A DNA stretch of 64,000 nt. It comes from an uncultured Oscillospiraceae bacterium. GTDB taxonomy: Bacteria; Bacillota; Clostridia; Oscillospirales; Oscillospiraceae. The position numbers were made by a program, and so were the translations under genes. The stretch lies in contig CAKUGQ010000006.1 of the NCBI GenBank assembly GCA_934654755.1, forward strand, positions 1-64,000. Direction: 5' to 3'. The notes beneath the pieces were generated by a model that was given only the letters and a program-made list of their open reading frames with translations, ran no database searches and had not been told where the DNA came from. Below, piece by piece: positions 1 through 8,601 of this stretch (its first letter is position 1; each line of letters begins with the position of its first letter).

Positions 1-15
1 CCCAAATGCCTAAAA

Positions 16-76
16 GTTGTTCCCGTGGTTGTCCCCGAAGTTGTCCCATAAAGACGAAAAAAGGGGAGTTGTCCCC
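16..76. repeat. Short GTTGTCCC tandem repeats at window edge
   Basis: GTTGTTCCC/GTTGTCCCC units start at 16, 28, 40 and 68; the first three have an exact 12-bp period. No gene can be supported over bases 1-125. This may be a decayed end of a feature outside the window. Confidence 0.4.
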
Positions 77-125
77 GGTAAAAACGATTTGGTTGGGTCA
101 GGTTGAGCCAGAACAGGACAAAAAG

Positions 126-161
126 AAAAACCCCGGAAAACCGCATGGTTCCGGGGTTTTT
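126..161 (-). terminator. Terminator of rplM-rpsI
   Basis: Stem AAAAACCCCGGAA / TTCCGGGGTTTTT with a 10-nt loop (139-148). It lies about 20 nt past the rpsI stop and gives a U-tract on the minus strand. Confidence 0.85.
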
Positions 162-180
162 GAGCATTTTGAAGTCTCGA

Positions 181-585
<405 letters not shown>

Positions 586-602
586 AATATTCTACCTCCT
601 GA

Positions 603-1034
603 TTAGTCCTGCGTCCAGGCTTCGGGCTTCTGAGCGGCATGGGGATGCTCGCTGCCGGCGAAAACCTTGAGGCGGTTGATGGCGGTGCGGCCGAGGGTGT
701 TCTTCGGGAGCATACCCTTAACGGCCAGCTCGAACGCGAATTCGGGGCGCTCGGCCATGAGGGTCTTGTACTTGGTTTCCTTCAGACCGCCGATCCAGCC
801 GGAGTGACGGCGGTAGTACTTCTGCTCGAGCTTACGGCCGGTAAGAATGGCCTTGTCGGCGTTGATGACGATGACATAGTCGCCGCAGTCAACGTTCGGG
901 GTGAAGTCGGGCTTAACCTTGCCGCGCAGGATATTGGCGGCGATGACCGCGGTACGGCCGAGGGGCTTATCGGCTGCGTCGAGGACGTACCACTTGCGCT
1001 GCACGTCTTCTTTTCTGACGAGGGTGGTAGACAT
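603..1034 (-). CDS. rplM: 50S ribosomal protein L13 (uL13)
   Basis: Ribosomal protein uL13, an early-assembly protein of the large subunit. The start MSTTLVRKEDVQRKWYVLDA is chosen because GGAGG lies 8 nt before ATG 1032-1034; a longer upstream extension is in frame but has no site. It contains the hallmarks W-Y-V-D-A-x-x-x-x-LGR, the central NxDKAxxTGxK region and PKNxLGR near the C-terminus. First gene of the rplM-rpsI operon, driven by a near-consensus promoter at 1112-1140. Confidence 0.97.
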   Translation of the reverse strand: MSTTLVRKEDVQRKWYVLDAADKPLGRTAVIAANILRGKVKPDFTPNVDCGDYVIVINADKAILTGRKLEQKYYRRHSGWIGGLKETKYKTLMAERPEFAFELAVKGMLPKNTLGRTAINRLKVFAGSEHPHAAQKPEAWTQD

Positions 1035-1065
1035 GGATGTTTCCTCCGTATGTGAAATAATTATT

Positions 1066-1094
1066 TTGACAAATCTCAAAATTGCGCGTACAAT
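1066..1094 (+). promoter_or_regulatory. SigA promoter of ttcA-like gene
   Basis: TTGACA (1066-1071), 17-nt spacer, TACAAT (1089-1094), reading right toward the thiolase gene at 1248. It lies inside the 5' region of the rplM transcript and faces the rplM promoter. Confidence 0.75.
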
Positions 1095-1111
1095 AAAATC
1101 GTGCGAGGCTA

Positions 1112-1140
1112 TTTATACCACAGGAAAAGGCGAATGTCAA
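1112..1140 (-). promoter_or_regulatory. SigA promoter of rplM-rpsI
   Basis: On the minus strand TTGACA (1140-1135), 17-nt spacer, TATAAA (1117-1112). Predicted start is near 1105, about 70 nt before the rplM ATG. Confidence 0.8.
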
Positions 1141-1247
1141 GGAGATTTTTTGAGAAATTCATTTTTCTTTGGGAAATCTCCGGAATGCTCCTGTTTCCTT
1201 GCGAATGCTCTCGTATTCTCGCTTTCTTTTTTGGGAGGATGAAAATA

Positions 1248-1997
1248 ATGCAAAAGCTGATGGGGCTTGTCCGCCGCTGCGCGGACGATTATAAAATGAT
1301 CGAGCCGAACGACCGCATTGCGGTCGGCGTTTCCGGCGGCAAGGATTCGCTGACACTGCTGACGCTGCTGGCGGCGCTGCGCGAGTATTATCCCGCGCCA
1401 TATGAGCTGACGGCGATTACGATTGATATGGGACTGAACGGCATGGATTTTTCACCCGTCGAACGCTACTGCGCGCAGCTCGGCGTACCTTTCCGTATGG
1501 TAAAAACGCAGATCGGGCCGATCATTTTTGAGCATCGCCGGGAGAAGAATCCCTGTTCGATGTGTGCGAAAATGCGTCGCGGGGCGCTGAATCAGGCGCT
1601 TTTGGAGCAGGGCTTTTCCAAGGTCGCGCTTGGTCATCACTACGACGATGCGGTCGAGACCTTCCTGATGAGTCTGCTCTTTGAAGGGCGGCTGAGCTGC
1701 TTCCAACCCGTGACTTATCTTGACCGCAGCGGCGTAATGCAGATCCGCCCGATGCTTTACCTGACGGAGGGCATGGTTCGAAATTTCGCGGAAAAGGCGG
1801 ATTTACCTGTCGTACATAATGTTTGTCCGGCGGACAAGCATACCAAACGTCAGGAGATCAAGGAGTTGGTCGCGCAGCTCTCGCAGACCTATCCGGAGCT
1901 GAAGTCACGCGTGTTTGGCGCGATGCAGCGGCTGCCGCTTCCGGAGTGGGGCGTGTGTGAGCACAGGCGCGTAAAAAAAACGACGCCGGAGGCATAA
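1248..1997 (+). CDS. TtcA-like tRNA 2-thiolation PP-loop ATPase
   Basis: A PP-loop (adenine-nucleotide alpha-hydrolase) enzyme of the TtcA/TtuA family, expected to adenylate a tRNA base and insert sulfur using an Fe-S cluster. The 249-residue product shows the PP-loop SGGKDS (29-34), the cluster motif CSMC (C103, C106) and GHHxDDAVETF (129-139); a further Cys near residue 200 (NVCPADK) could be the third ligand. ATG 1248 is preferred over ATG 1239 because GGGAGG (1233-1238) is 9 nt away. It is a single-gene unit with its own promoter, ended by the hairpin at 2166. The exact target base cannot be told from sequence. Confidence 0.85.
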   Translation: MQKLMGLVRRCADDYKMIEPNDRIAVGVSGGKDSLTLLTLLAALREYYPAPYELTAITIDMGLNGMDFSPVERYCAQLGVPFRMVKTQIGPIIFEHRREKNPCSMCAKMRRGALNQALLEQGFSKVALGHHYDDAVETFLMSLLFEGRLSCFQPVTYLDRSGVMQIRPMLYLTEGMVRNFAEKADLPVVHNVCPADKHTKRQEIKELVAQLSQTYPELKSRVFGAMQRLPLPEWGVCEHRRVKKTTPEA

Positions 1998-2165
1998 GCG
2001 CCGCGCTGCTGGGCAAGCTATCGTCGGACACAGCGAAAGACGCGCCAAAGCGTTACGCGCAAAACGCACCGAAGGACGGCCAAACCGACGGAGGCTCGAA
2101 TTTCCATATTGTGTCAAGTGTGCCGCACCTGTTGGGCGTGGACGGCGCGAACCGTATACGGAAGC
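1998..2165. other. No gene seen
   Basis: Non-coding stretch between the thiolase stop and its distal terminator. No conserved RNA or peptide is recognised. Confidence 0.5.
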
Positions 2166-2201
2166 AGGCCGCAGGCTGTATTGCCTGCGGCCTCGATTTT
2201 T
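2166..2201 (+). terminator. Intrinsic terminator
   Basis: Perfect 11-bp stem AGGCCGCAGGC / GCCTGCGGCCT with 6-nt loop, followed by CGATTTTTG. About 170 nt past the thiolase gene stop. Confidence 0.8.
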
Positions 2202-2265
2202 GCATACAATGAATATTTTTGCACAAAAATGAATACTTATTTGCAGAAAATATTTATGCCAATGA

Positions 2266-2305
2266 TTGACAATGTGAAAGGCTTCTGATATACTCGATAT
2301 ATCAG
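2266..2305 (+). promoter_or_regulatory. Promoter with overlapping palindromic operator
   Basis: TTGACA (2266-2271), 17 nt, TATACT (2289-2294). A perfect inverted repeat CTGATATA (2285-2292) / TATATCAG (2298-2305) with a 5-nt centre covers the -10 element and start site, so a repressor bound there would block initiation of the secreted-protein/lipoprotein operon. Confidence 0.65.
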
Positions 2306-2347
2306 AGCAGAAATGTTCTGAAATACATACTTTCAGGAGGAGCCAAC

Positions 2348-2920
2348 ATGAAAAAGCTCGCTCGCGCAATCGTTCTGGTCTGCATTTTTGCGACCATCCT
2401 TTCGTCCGTGGCCTTTGCGGTCGTCCTTATGCCCCCACGTAACCAGACCTATGTCGTTGTTCCTCAAAATGGTCACCTTATTTCCACACCAGAGCTTCCC
2501 GTTCGCGTTAGTGGAAGCGACACGGCAGACTCAATTGCCGGCGCACCGCTGTTTAGCTGCGTCTACACCTTTGACGGTGCTACGGCGGTAGAAACAACGG
2601 GGTATACCTGTATCAGCATGGAGTATAATGCACCGGGGGATACGGGCTATATCAAAGGAACGAATCTTGTCCCCGCAACGAAAATCCGGGTGGTTGATGT
2701 ACAATCGGCAAAGTATTACGATAAAGTGATCATCGATTCCAGTAAAGAGGGGAACCCTAATGTTGCGACCCCTATGGGAGAATTGCCAAAAGGATCACTT
2801 GTCAAATATGTATCGACATACAGCTATGATTGGTGGTTAGTAACGGTTTATGTCCGTGGTACAACGGCATACAAGGTCTGCAATTACTACATAAATAGAA
2901 ATGACCTGAAAACGTTTTAA
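2348..2920 (+). CDS. Secreted protein of unknown function
   Basis: A 190-residue protein with a clear Sec signal peptide (KK, then a hydrophobic stretch, then SSVAFA around residue 24) and no other membrane segment. The mature part is rich in Tyr, Thr and Val, and the C-terminal half (GxLVKYVSTYSYDWWLVTVYV) looks like an SH3-like beta domain, but I do not recognise a named family. AGGAGG lies 7 nt before ATG. It is first in an apparent operon with three paralogous lipoproteins; the gap to the next gene is 31 nt without terminator. The upstream palindrome suggests regulated expression. Likely acts at the cell surface. Confidence 0.75.
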   Translation: MKKLARAIVLVCIFATILSSVAFAVVLMPPRNQTYVVVPQNGHLISTPELPVRVSGSDTADSIAGAPLFSCVYTFDGATAVETTGYTCISMEYNAPGDTGYIKGTNLVPATKIRVVDVQSAKYYDKVIIDSSKEGNPNVATPMGELPKGSLVKYVSTYSYDWWLVTVYVRGTTAYKVCNYYINRNDLKTF

Positions 2921-2951
2921 GCACGGTTAACGTTAGGAGGTTTATCTGCCA

Positions 2952-4001
2952 ATGAATAAGCGCATAAAACTAGCTTGCCTGCTGCTTTTGCTTTCTGTTT
3001 TTGTTTGCGCGTGTGCGCCGTCGGAGGGACAGACGGAACCGACGAGGCTGACTGCACCGCCGACGGTTCCTCCTACGACGGAAGGCCCGATGACGGAGGC
3101 GCTGACCGGTATCGGAACGCTCTGCGATATCGCGGAATACGGCGACGGATATCTTCTTCTGACGCATACCGGACTTTACATCCTTGACGAGAATTTCGCC
3201 AACCGCCGCAGCGCGGGTGAGGAATGGGAGAAGCTCTTTGCAACAAAGGAGGACGACGGCTTTTTTCAACGTCTGAACTGGAATTGCGATGAGAAGCCGA
3301 GGATGCTGGGAAACCTGACCGTGACTTCACGCGGCATATTTTTCTGTGTTGTCGAGAAACGCAACGATGCGTTTTTGAATGGGAAAGCGTATTCGTGTCA
3401 GTTTTATCCGGGGCAGACTCCCGAGCTGCGGATTGATCCGGATCAATTCGATTACAGCGAGCCACTGAACGCTCCCATAACTGCAATTATAGATTACAAC
3501 GGAAACACTTACGAAACCAGCGGGTCTCTGATGTTTAAAAACGATCAATTCGAAAGAGTGCTTGGCTCGGGCGGAGGTTTCTACTTTCTTACGATGAGCG
3601 GAAAACTATACGCGTATGAAACAACAGAATTGCGCGACGATTCGGCATTGTTTGAGCTTGTCGAGGATGGCGATCCGATTCTGGTATCCGACGGTTGGGG
3701 GCGCTTCACACTTTATGCAAACCATGATAAATACTGCTACTATATGCAGAGCATTAACTGGTACGATGAAAGCGGCGAGATAGAGAAGACGGAATTCTGT
3801 CTTGTGCGGACGGACGGAACGACGCACGAGATCATGAACTGCTCCGCGCTGGGCGGCAACAGCGGCGCGGCGATCCTGCGTTTTTTGGTCAAGGACGACA
3901 GCCATATCGTGATCCTGCGGGACGACGACAGCATCGAGGTCGCAGAGTATTCCTTCCGCGAGCTTCGTACCTTCCCGGAAAAGGATAAGGATAATATATA
4001 A
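2952..4001 (+). CDS. Lipoprotein, copy 1 of tandem family
   Basis: A 349-residue predicted lipoprotein: type II signal peptide with lipobox VCAC (mature Cys at about residue 21), a Thr/Pro-rich linker (TEPTRLTAPPTVPPT), then a repeat-rich domain opening with GIGTLCDIAEYGDGYLLLTHTG, which resembles a beta-propeller or WD-like blade followed by further blades. No catalytic motif is visible; a ligand- or wall-binding role is inference. The paralogues at 4045 and 5045 share the same signal/linker and first blade. AGGAGG is about 11 nt before ATG. Same operon as the secreted protein upstream. Confidence 0.75.
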   Translation: MNKRIKLACLLLLLSVFVCACAPSEGQTEPTRLTAPPTVPPTTEGPMTEALTGIGTLCDIAEYGDGYLLLTHTGLYILDENFANRRSAGEEWEKLFATKEDDGFFQRLNWNCDEKPRMLGNLTVTSRGIFFCVVEKRNDAFLNGKAYSCQFYPGQTPELRIDPDQFDYSEPLNAPITAIIDYNGNTYETSGSLMFKNDQFERVLGSGGGFYFLTMSGKLYAYETTELRDDSALFELVEDGDPILVSDGWGRFTLYANHDKYCYYMQSINWYDESGEIEKTEFCLVRTDGTTHEIMNCSALGGNSGAAILRFLVKDDSHIVILRDDDSIEVAEYSFRELRTFPEKDKDNI

Positions 4002-4044
4002 CATTGCACAAATACGAAACGCGCTCAAAAAAGGAGGACGATGC

Positions 4045-5025
4045 ATGAAACGACGTTACTTTGCCGTATTTCTGGCGATTCTGCTTCTCGTGTTTCTCTG
4101 TGCCTGTGCGCCGTCGGAGGGACAGACGGAGCCGACACGGCTGACCGCGCCGCCGACTGCGCCTCCCACCACGCTCAGTCAGAAAGAAAAGGCGTTAGAG
4201 GGAATCGGGACGATCTGTGACATTGCAAAGTACGGGGACGGCTATCTTCTTCTGACGCATACCGGCCTTTACACCGTGGACAAAAACCTTGAAAACCGCC
4301 AATTTCTCGACGACCCGGCGAACAAGCCTTTTGTTGAAAAAGAACCCGACACACTCTTTGAACGCCTGAGCTATAGACCGAATTATGAGGAAAGGTTTTT
4401 TTACAGGCTGAACGTTACATCAAAAGGGATCTTCTATATTTGCGGCCCTACGAATTCCTATTATTTTTGCGGCGAAGAAGCCAAATTTGAAGAAGGATTC
4501 GAGTTTTTCGGTATGGAAGAATACGACGGCTCGCTCTATGTGCTTTGGAAGAAGAACCCCGGTTGGGCGCAATGGCATGTATATCTGGAGAGAGACGGAA
4601 AATTGACGGAGATCGATCGCTATATTGACCGAATGGTCTGGGTGGGTGGCAAGCTGTGCCTGTCCGGCACAACGGGGCTCTTTGAGATAAGTCAGGACGG
4701 TACGACCGGGGAGAGAATCGGAGACGAACTGGAAAGAGAGTGGTGCGCAAACATGGACGGCAGGTACCGCTATCATCTCGAGTACATTTATGAGTATCCG
4801 GACGAAGAACCCGATCCCACCGGAGACATTATCTCGCAGCGTATTCTGGTTAGGATAAATCTGAGCAGAAGTGATGGAAAGACGATCGAGAGGCTGGAAT
4901 GTGTCGGCTTACAGGCTGACGTGGCGCACGTCAGAAAAATCCTGATCATAGACGATAGCCATCTTCTGTATTTGGCCGGGACGCACCGGCTTCAAATTGC
5001 CGAGTTTTCCGTAAAGACCGACTAA
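4045..5025 (+). CDS. Lipoprotein, copy 2 of tandem family
   Basis: A 326-residue paralogue of the neighbouring lipoproteins with lipobox LCAC, the same CAPSEGQTEPTRLTAPP linker and the same first-blade motif (GIGTICDIAKYGDGYLLLTHTG). After about residue 80 it diverges strongly from copy 1, so the conserved part is the anchor, linker and first blade. An AAGGAGG site (4032-4037) precedes ATG 4045. The gap from copy 1 is 43 nt. Function unknown; the divergent C-terminal parts suggest different ligands. Confidence 0.75.
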   Translation: MKRRYFAVFLAILLLVFLCACAPSEGQTEPTRLTAPPTAPPTTLSQKEKALEGIGTICDIAKYGDGYLLLTHTGLYTVDKNLENRQFLDDPANKPFVEKEPDTLFERLSYRPNYEERFFYRLNVTSKGIFYICGPTNSYYFCGEEAKFEEGFEFFGMEEYDGSLYVLWKKNPGWAQWHVYLERDGKLTEIDRYIDRMVWVGGKLCLSGTTGLFEISQDGTTGERIGDELEREWCANMDGRYRYHLEYIYEYPDEEPDPTGDIISQRILVRINLSRSDGKTIERLECVGLQADVAHVRKILIIDDSHLLYLAGTHRLQIAEFSVKTD

Positions 5026-5044
5026 ACAGGAAGGGGAAAGGACA

Positions 5045-6010
5045 ATGAAACGCAGAATCATGCTAACTGTGTTGGCTCTGCTTCTCATACTTCTCTGTGC
5101 CTGTGCGCCGTCGGAGGGACAGACGGAGCCGACACGGTTGACCGCGCCGCCGACGGTTCCTCCTGCGACGGAAAACCCGTAGGATGTGGCGCTCAGAGGC
5201 ATAGGAACGCTCTGCGATATCGCGGAATACGACGACGGTTATCTTCTTCTGACGCATACCGGGCTTTATATCCTCGACGAGAATTTTGCCAACCGCCGCA
5301 GCGCGGGTGAGGAATGGGAGAAGCTCTTTGCGACAAGGGACGACGAGGGCTTTTGGGAGCGGGTCTGGCTGAATCAGGATCAGAAGGAGCGCCTGTTCAA
5401 GAATTTGACGGTGACGCCGCAGGGGATCTTCTTCTTCTGCGCCGTGCGCCCCGATTCGTTTATGAACGGCGACTGGTACTGGGGACACAGGGAGCGCCCC
5501 GCTGAGGAGTCTACCGCGTCCGACGGAGTGCATATACCGGCGTACTTTGGTATGGAATACGTCGCTTCCTGGGGCGGATCGCTTTACGGCATTTCGGGTT
5601 ATCTGCTGTACCGCGACGGCGAGTATCTGTGCGAGGCGGCCCCGATGGGCTGGGACTGCAAGTTCTTACTGCTCGGGGATGAGCAGTACATCTACGCGGA
5701 AGAGTTTTACGGAGATAAGACTGCCCTGTACCGCCTTACGGAGGACGGGACGGTCACACGGGTCGCCAGCGGGTGGGGCAGGTTTCTCGCCTACGACTGC
5801 GACGGCGCTTACTGCTACTATGTTTACGTTGACAAGGACGGCTCGCGGCTGATGCGCACCGACGGGGAGAGAAGCGAGGTGCTGAACTGTCTTGCCGTTG
5901 CCAATGCTTCCGGCATTATCCGCCTGATCGTCAAGGATGAAAGCCACGTCCTGTTTATGACCGACAGCGGACACATCGAAATTGCGGAATTCTCCGTAAA
6001 AAGCAATTAA
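5045..6010 (+). pseudogene. Lipoprotein copy 3, amber-interrupted
   Basis: Third paralogue. ATG 5045 opens the same lipoprotein signal (LLCACAPSEGQTEPTRLTAPP), but codon 46 is TAG (5180-5182), where copy 1 continues in frame. The frame then stays open to 6010 for another 275 codons and keeps the family pattern to the end, so one base change is the only visible lesion. The downstream part has only an in-frame GTG at 5186 and no convincing ribosome site. Either a very recent pseudogene, a readthrough gene or a sequencing error. The region after the stop is nearly identical to copy 1 over about 130 bp, which points to recent duplication or gene conversion. Confidence 0.75.
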
Positions 6011-6021
6011 AATGTAAAGAA

Positions 6022-6058
6022 AAAGGGAGAGGCAGAGCCTCTCCCCTTTGTGTTTTTT
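6022..6058. terminator. Bidirectional terminator
   Basis: AAAGGGAGAGGC / GCCTCTCCCCTTT stem with 3-nt loop between the convergent lipoprotein cluster and kbl; T-rich on both sides. Confidence 0.8.
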
Positions 6059-6061
6059 CAA

Positions 6062-7249
6062 TCAGATGCCCATTTCCTTCTTGACCTCGCCGAAGCAACG
6101 CACGGCGAAATCCAAGTCCTCTTTGGTATGACCGGCGGAGATTTGCGTGCGGATACGGTCGCGGCCCTTCGGAACAACGGGATAACAGAAACCGACGACG
6201 TAAACGCCCTTCTCGAGCATCCGGCGGGAGAACTCCTGTGCAACCTTGGGATCGTAGAGCATGACCGGAACGATCGGATGCTCGCCGGGCAGCAGGTCGA
6301 AGCCAAGCTTTTCCATTTCCGCGCGGAAATAGCGGGCATTTTCATGCACCTTATCGCGCAGCGCGGTGGATTCCTCCAGCATCTCAATGGTGCGGATGGT
6401 TGCGGCGCAGATGGCGGGGGCAACGGTGTTGGAGAACAGGTACGGGCGGGAGCGCTGGCGCAGCAGCGTGACAATCTCCTGCCGCGCAGCGGTGTAGCCG
6501 CCGGAGGCGCCGCCGAGCGCCTTGCCGAAGGTGCCGGTCAAAATGTCAACGCGGCCCATTACGCCGCAGAACTCCGGCGTGCCTTTGCCGTGCTCGCCCA
6601 TGAAGCCGACGGCATGGCTGTCATCCACCATCGTCAGAGCGTCAAACTCGTTGGCCAGATCGCAAATGGCTTTCAGATTGGCAATATAGCCGTCCATGGA
6701 GAATACGCCGTCGGTCGCAATGATGATTTTCTTACAGCCGGAGGCGCGCGCGTCGGTCAACTGGACGCGCAGATCTTCCATGTTGTTATTCTTGTAACGA
6801 TAACGCTTTGCCTTACACAGACGAACGCCGTCGATGATAGAGGCATGGTTCAGCTCGTCGGAGATAATGGCATCCTCCGGGCCGAGCAGTGTTTCGAACA
6901 GGCCGCCGTTGGCATCAAAGCAGGAGGAGTAGAGAATTGCGTCATCCATACCGAGGAAATTTGCCAGCTTCTTTTCCAGATCCTTATGGATCTGCTGCGT
7001 GCCGCAGATAAAGCGGACAGACGACAGACCGAAGCCCCAGCGGTCATAGCTCGCCTTGGCGGCGGCAATCAGCTCGGGGCTGTCCGAAAGACCGAGATAG
7101 TTGTTGGCACAGAGATTGACAACGTGCGCTTTTTGTGTGGTGTCGATGCTGGAACGCTGCGGGGTGGTAATGATGCGCTCTTCACGCCAGGTTCCGGCCT
7201 CACGGATGCCGTCGAGCTCCTTCTGAAAAGCTTGCAAAGCGGACTTCAT
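6062..7249 (-). CDS. kbl: Glycine C-acetyltransferase (2-amino-3-ketobutyrate CoA ligase)
   Basis: A PLP-dependent alpha-oxoamine synthase that cleaves 2-amino-3-oxobutanoate with CoA to glycine and acetyl-CoA, the second step of threonine breakdown. At 395 residues it is the normal length. Seen: NNYLGL (49-54), the DDSHAVGFMG aspartate motif (209-218) and the PLP lysine K243 in TGTFGKALGGASGG. It lies 12 nt after tdh in a two-gene operon, so the unstable tdh product is consumed at once. Ends at the shared terminator. Confidence 0.96.
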   Translation of the reverse strand: MKSALQAFQKELDGIREAGTWREERIITTPQRSSIDTTQKAHVVNLCANNYLGLSDSPELIAAAKASYDRWGFGLSSVRFICGTQQIHKDLEKKLANFLGMDDAILYSSCFDANGGLFETLLGPEDAIISDELNHASIIDGVRLCKAKRYRYKNNNMEDLRVQLTDARASGCKKIIIATDGVFSMDGYIANLKAICDLANEFDALTMVDDSHAVGFMGEHGKGTPEFCGVMGRVDILTGTFGKALGGASGGYTAARQEIVTLLRQRSRPYLFSNTVAPAICAATIRTIEMLEESTALRDKVHENARYFRAEMEKLGFDLLPGEHPIVPVMLYDPKVAQEFSRRMLEKGVYVVGFCYPVVPKGRDRIRTQISAGHTKEDLDFAVRCFGEVKKEMGI

Positions 7250-7261
7250 AGCGATTCCTCC

Positions 7262-8299
7262 TTATTTTGTCCAGTCCAGGACGACCTTGCCGGAATGACC
7301 GGAGATCATGGCATCAAAGCCCTTCTGGAAATCGGTGTAGTGGAAGCGGTGCGTAATAACGGGGCGCAGATCCAAACCGCCCTGAACCATGGCGGACATC
7401 TGATGCCAGTTATCCATCTTACGGCCGTAGATGCCCTGGAGCGTCAGACCCTTGCCGATGACATTGTTCATATCAATGGGAACGGGCTTGTCGCCGAGAC
7501 CGAGCAGAGAGACCTTGCCGCCGTTGCGCATGGCGCCGAAGAGCTGGCCGTATGCCGAGCCGTTGCCGGACATTTCCAGACCGACATCAAAGCCTTCCGT
7601 GATTCCCTGTGCTTTCATAACCTCGCGCAGCTCCTCGTGGGCGATATTGACCGCGGCGTCGGCACCCATCTTACGCGCCAGCTCAAGACGGTAATCATTC
7701 ACGTCGGTGATAACGACGCGGCGCGCTCCGGCATATTTGGCGATACCCACGGCAATGATACCGATCGGGCCGGCGCCGGTGATCAGTACGTCTTCGCCGA
7801 CCAGCGGGAACATCAGAGCGGTGTGTGTTGCGTTGCCGAAAGCGTCGAAGAAGGAGACGACATCCTCATCCAGATCGTCGGAAATCGGAATCACGTTTGT
7901 TGCGGGGATGCAGACATACTCGGCAAACGCACCGTCGCGGTCAACGCCTACGCCGACATGGTGCGCGCACCACTGAATGTTGCCGGAGCGGCAGTTGCGG
8001 CAGTGGCGGCAGACGATATGCCCCTCGCCGCTGACGCGCTGGCCGATGGTAAAGCCGGTGACCTCCGCACCCATTGCGGCGATTTCGCCGACATACTCAT
8101 GACCGATGACCTGAGGCGGCTTGACGTGCTGCTGTGCCCAGGAATTCCACTTATAAATGTGGATGTCCGAGCCGCAGATCGCGGTCTTGTGAATTTTGAT
8201 CAGCACCTCGTTGTGACCGGGAGTGGGCACGGGAACGCGGCGCAGCTCCAGGCCCTCACCGGGCACGGGCTTGACCAGTGCATCCATCATTGCTTGCAT
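7262..8299 (-). CDS. tdh: L-threonine 3-dehydrogenase
   Basis: A zinc-dependent medium-chain dehydrogenase that oxidises L-threonine to 2-amino-3-oxobutanoate with NAD. Start ATG 8297-8299 is chosen because GGAGA lies 6 nt upstream; 19 extra in-frame residues upstream are unlikely. The 345-residue product has the catalytic zinc region AICGSDIHIY, the GHEYVGE motif, a structural zinc cluster with four Cys (VCRHCRNCRSGNIQWC) and the Rossmann GAGPIG. First gene of tdh-kbl; the route feeds glycine and acetyl-CoA, fitting with ackA at 14 kb. Confidence 0.96.
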   Translation of the reverse strand: MQAMMDALVKPVPGEGLELRRVPVPTPGHNEVLIKIHKTAICGSDIHIYKWNSWAQQHVKPPQVIGHEYVGEIAAMGAEVTGFTIGQRVSGEGHIVCRHCRNCRSGNIQWCAHHVGVGVDRDGAFAEYVCIPATNVIPISDDLDEDVVSFFDAFGNATHTALMFPLVGEDVLITGAGPIGIIAVGIAKYAGARRVVITDVNDYRLELARKMGADAAVNIAHEELREVMKAQGITEGFDVGLEMSGNGSAYGQLFGAMRNGGKVSLLGLGDKPVPIDMNNVIGKGLTLQGIYGRKMDNWHQMSAMVQGGLDLRPVITHRFHYTDFQKGFDAMISGHSGKVVLDWTK

Positions 8300-8448
8300 A
8301 TGTTTTCTCCGTTCCGCCGCCGAAGATTTCGGTTTCGGCGCGACCCCCGGCGGCATTGGGGGCGGCCATTACGGTCGTGTGTTTCAAGCGTGTGCGAATG
8401 TACGCGCTGCGTGGACGGTCTCGGATTTTCTGTCCGTTCCACATAGAC

Positions 8449-8477
8449 ATTGTAATCCAATCTTTGGCAAATGTCAA
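8449..8477 (-). promoter_or_regulatory. SigA promoter of tdh-kbl
   Basis: Minus-strand TTGACA (8477-8472), 17 nt, TACAAT (8454-8449). Predicted start is near 8442, leaving a leader of about 140 nt that is GC-rich (CCGCCGGGGG region) and could fold, but matches no riboswitch I know. Confidence 0.75.
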
Positions 8478-8573
8478 TGAGAAAAGCGATTTTTTCACGC
8501 AGAGATTCGGCGTTTACGCTAAGTCGCTCGCGGGAATTCCGTTGCTTTCCCTCGATTACGGCGTTTGGCAGTC

Positions 8574-8599
8574 AAAAGGCTCCCCATACGGGGAGCCTT
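8574..8599 (-). terminator. Terminator of murI
   Basis: Stem GGCTCCCC / GGGGAGCC with 4-nt loop (8578-8597), immediately past the murI stop; minus-strand tail CCTTTTGACTG. Confidence 0.75.
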
Positions 8600-8601
8600 C
8601 G

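Noticed and set aside
8300..8442. Riboswitch or threonine leader peptide upstream of tdh
   Set aside because: The leader is long and could fold, but no glycine riboswitch core, T-box or Thr-rich peptide is visible.
6050..8446. 798-codon plus-strand frame across kbl and tdh
   Set aside because: It is antisense to two clearly conserved enzymes, has no ribosome site and low-complexity translation; a by-product of GC-rich codon use.
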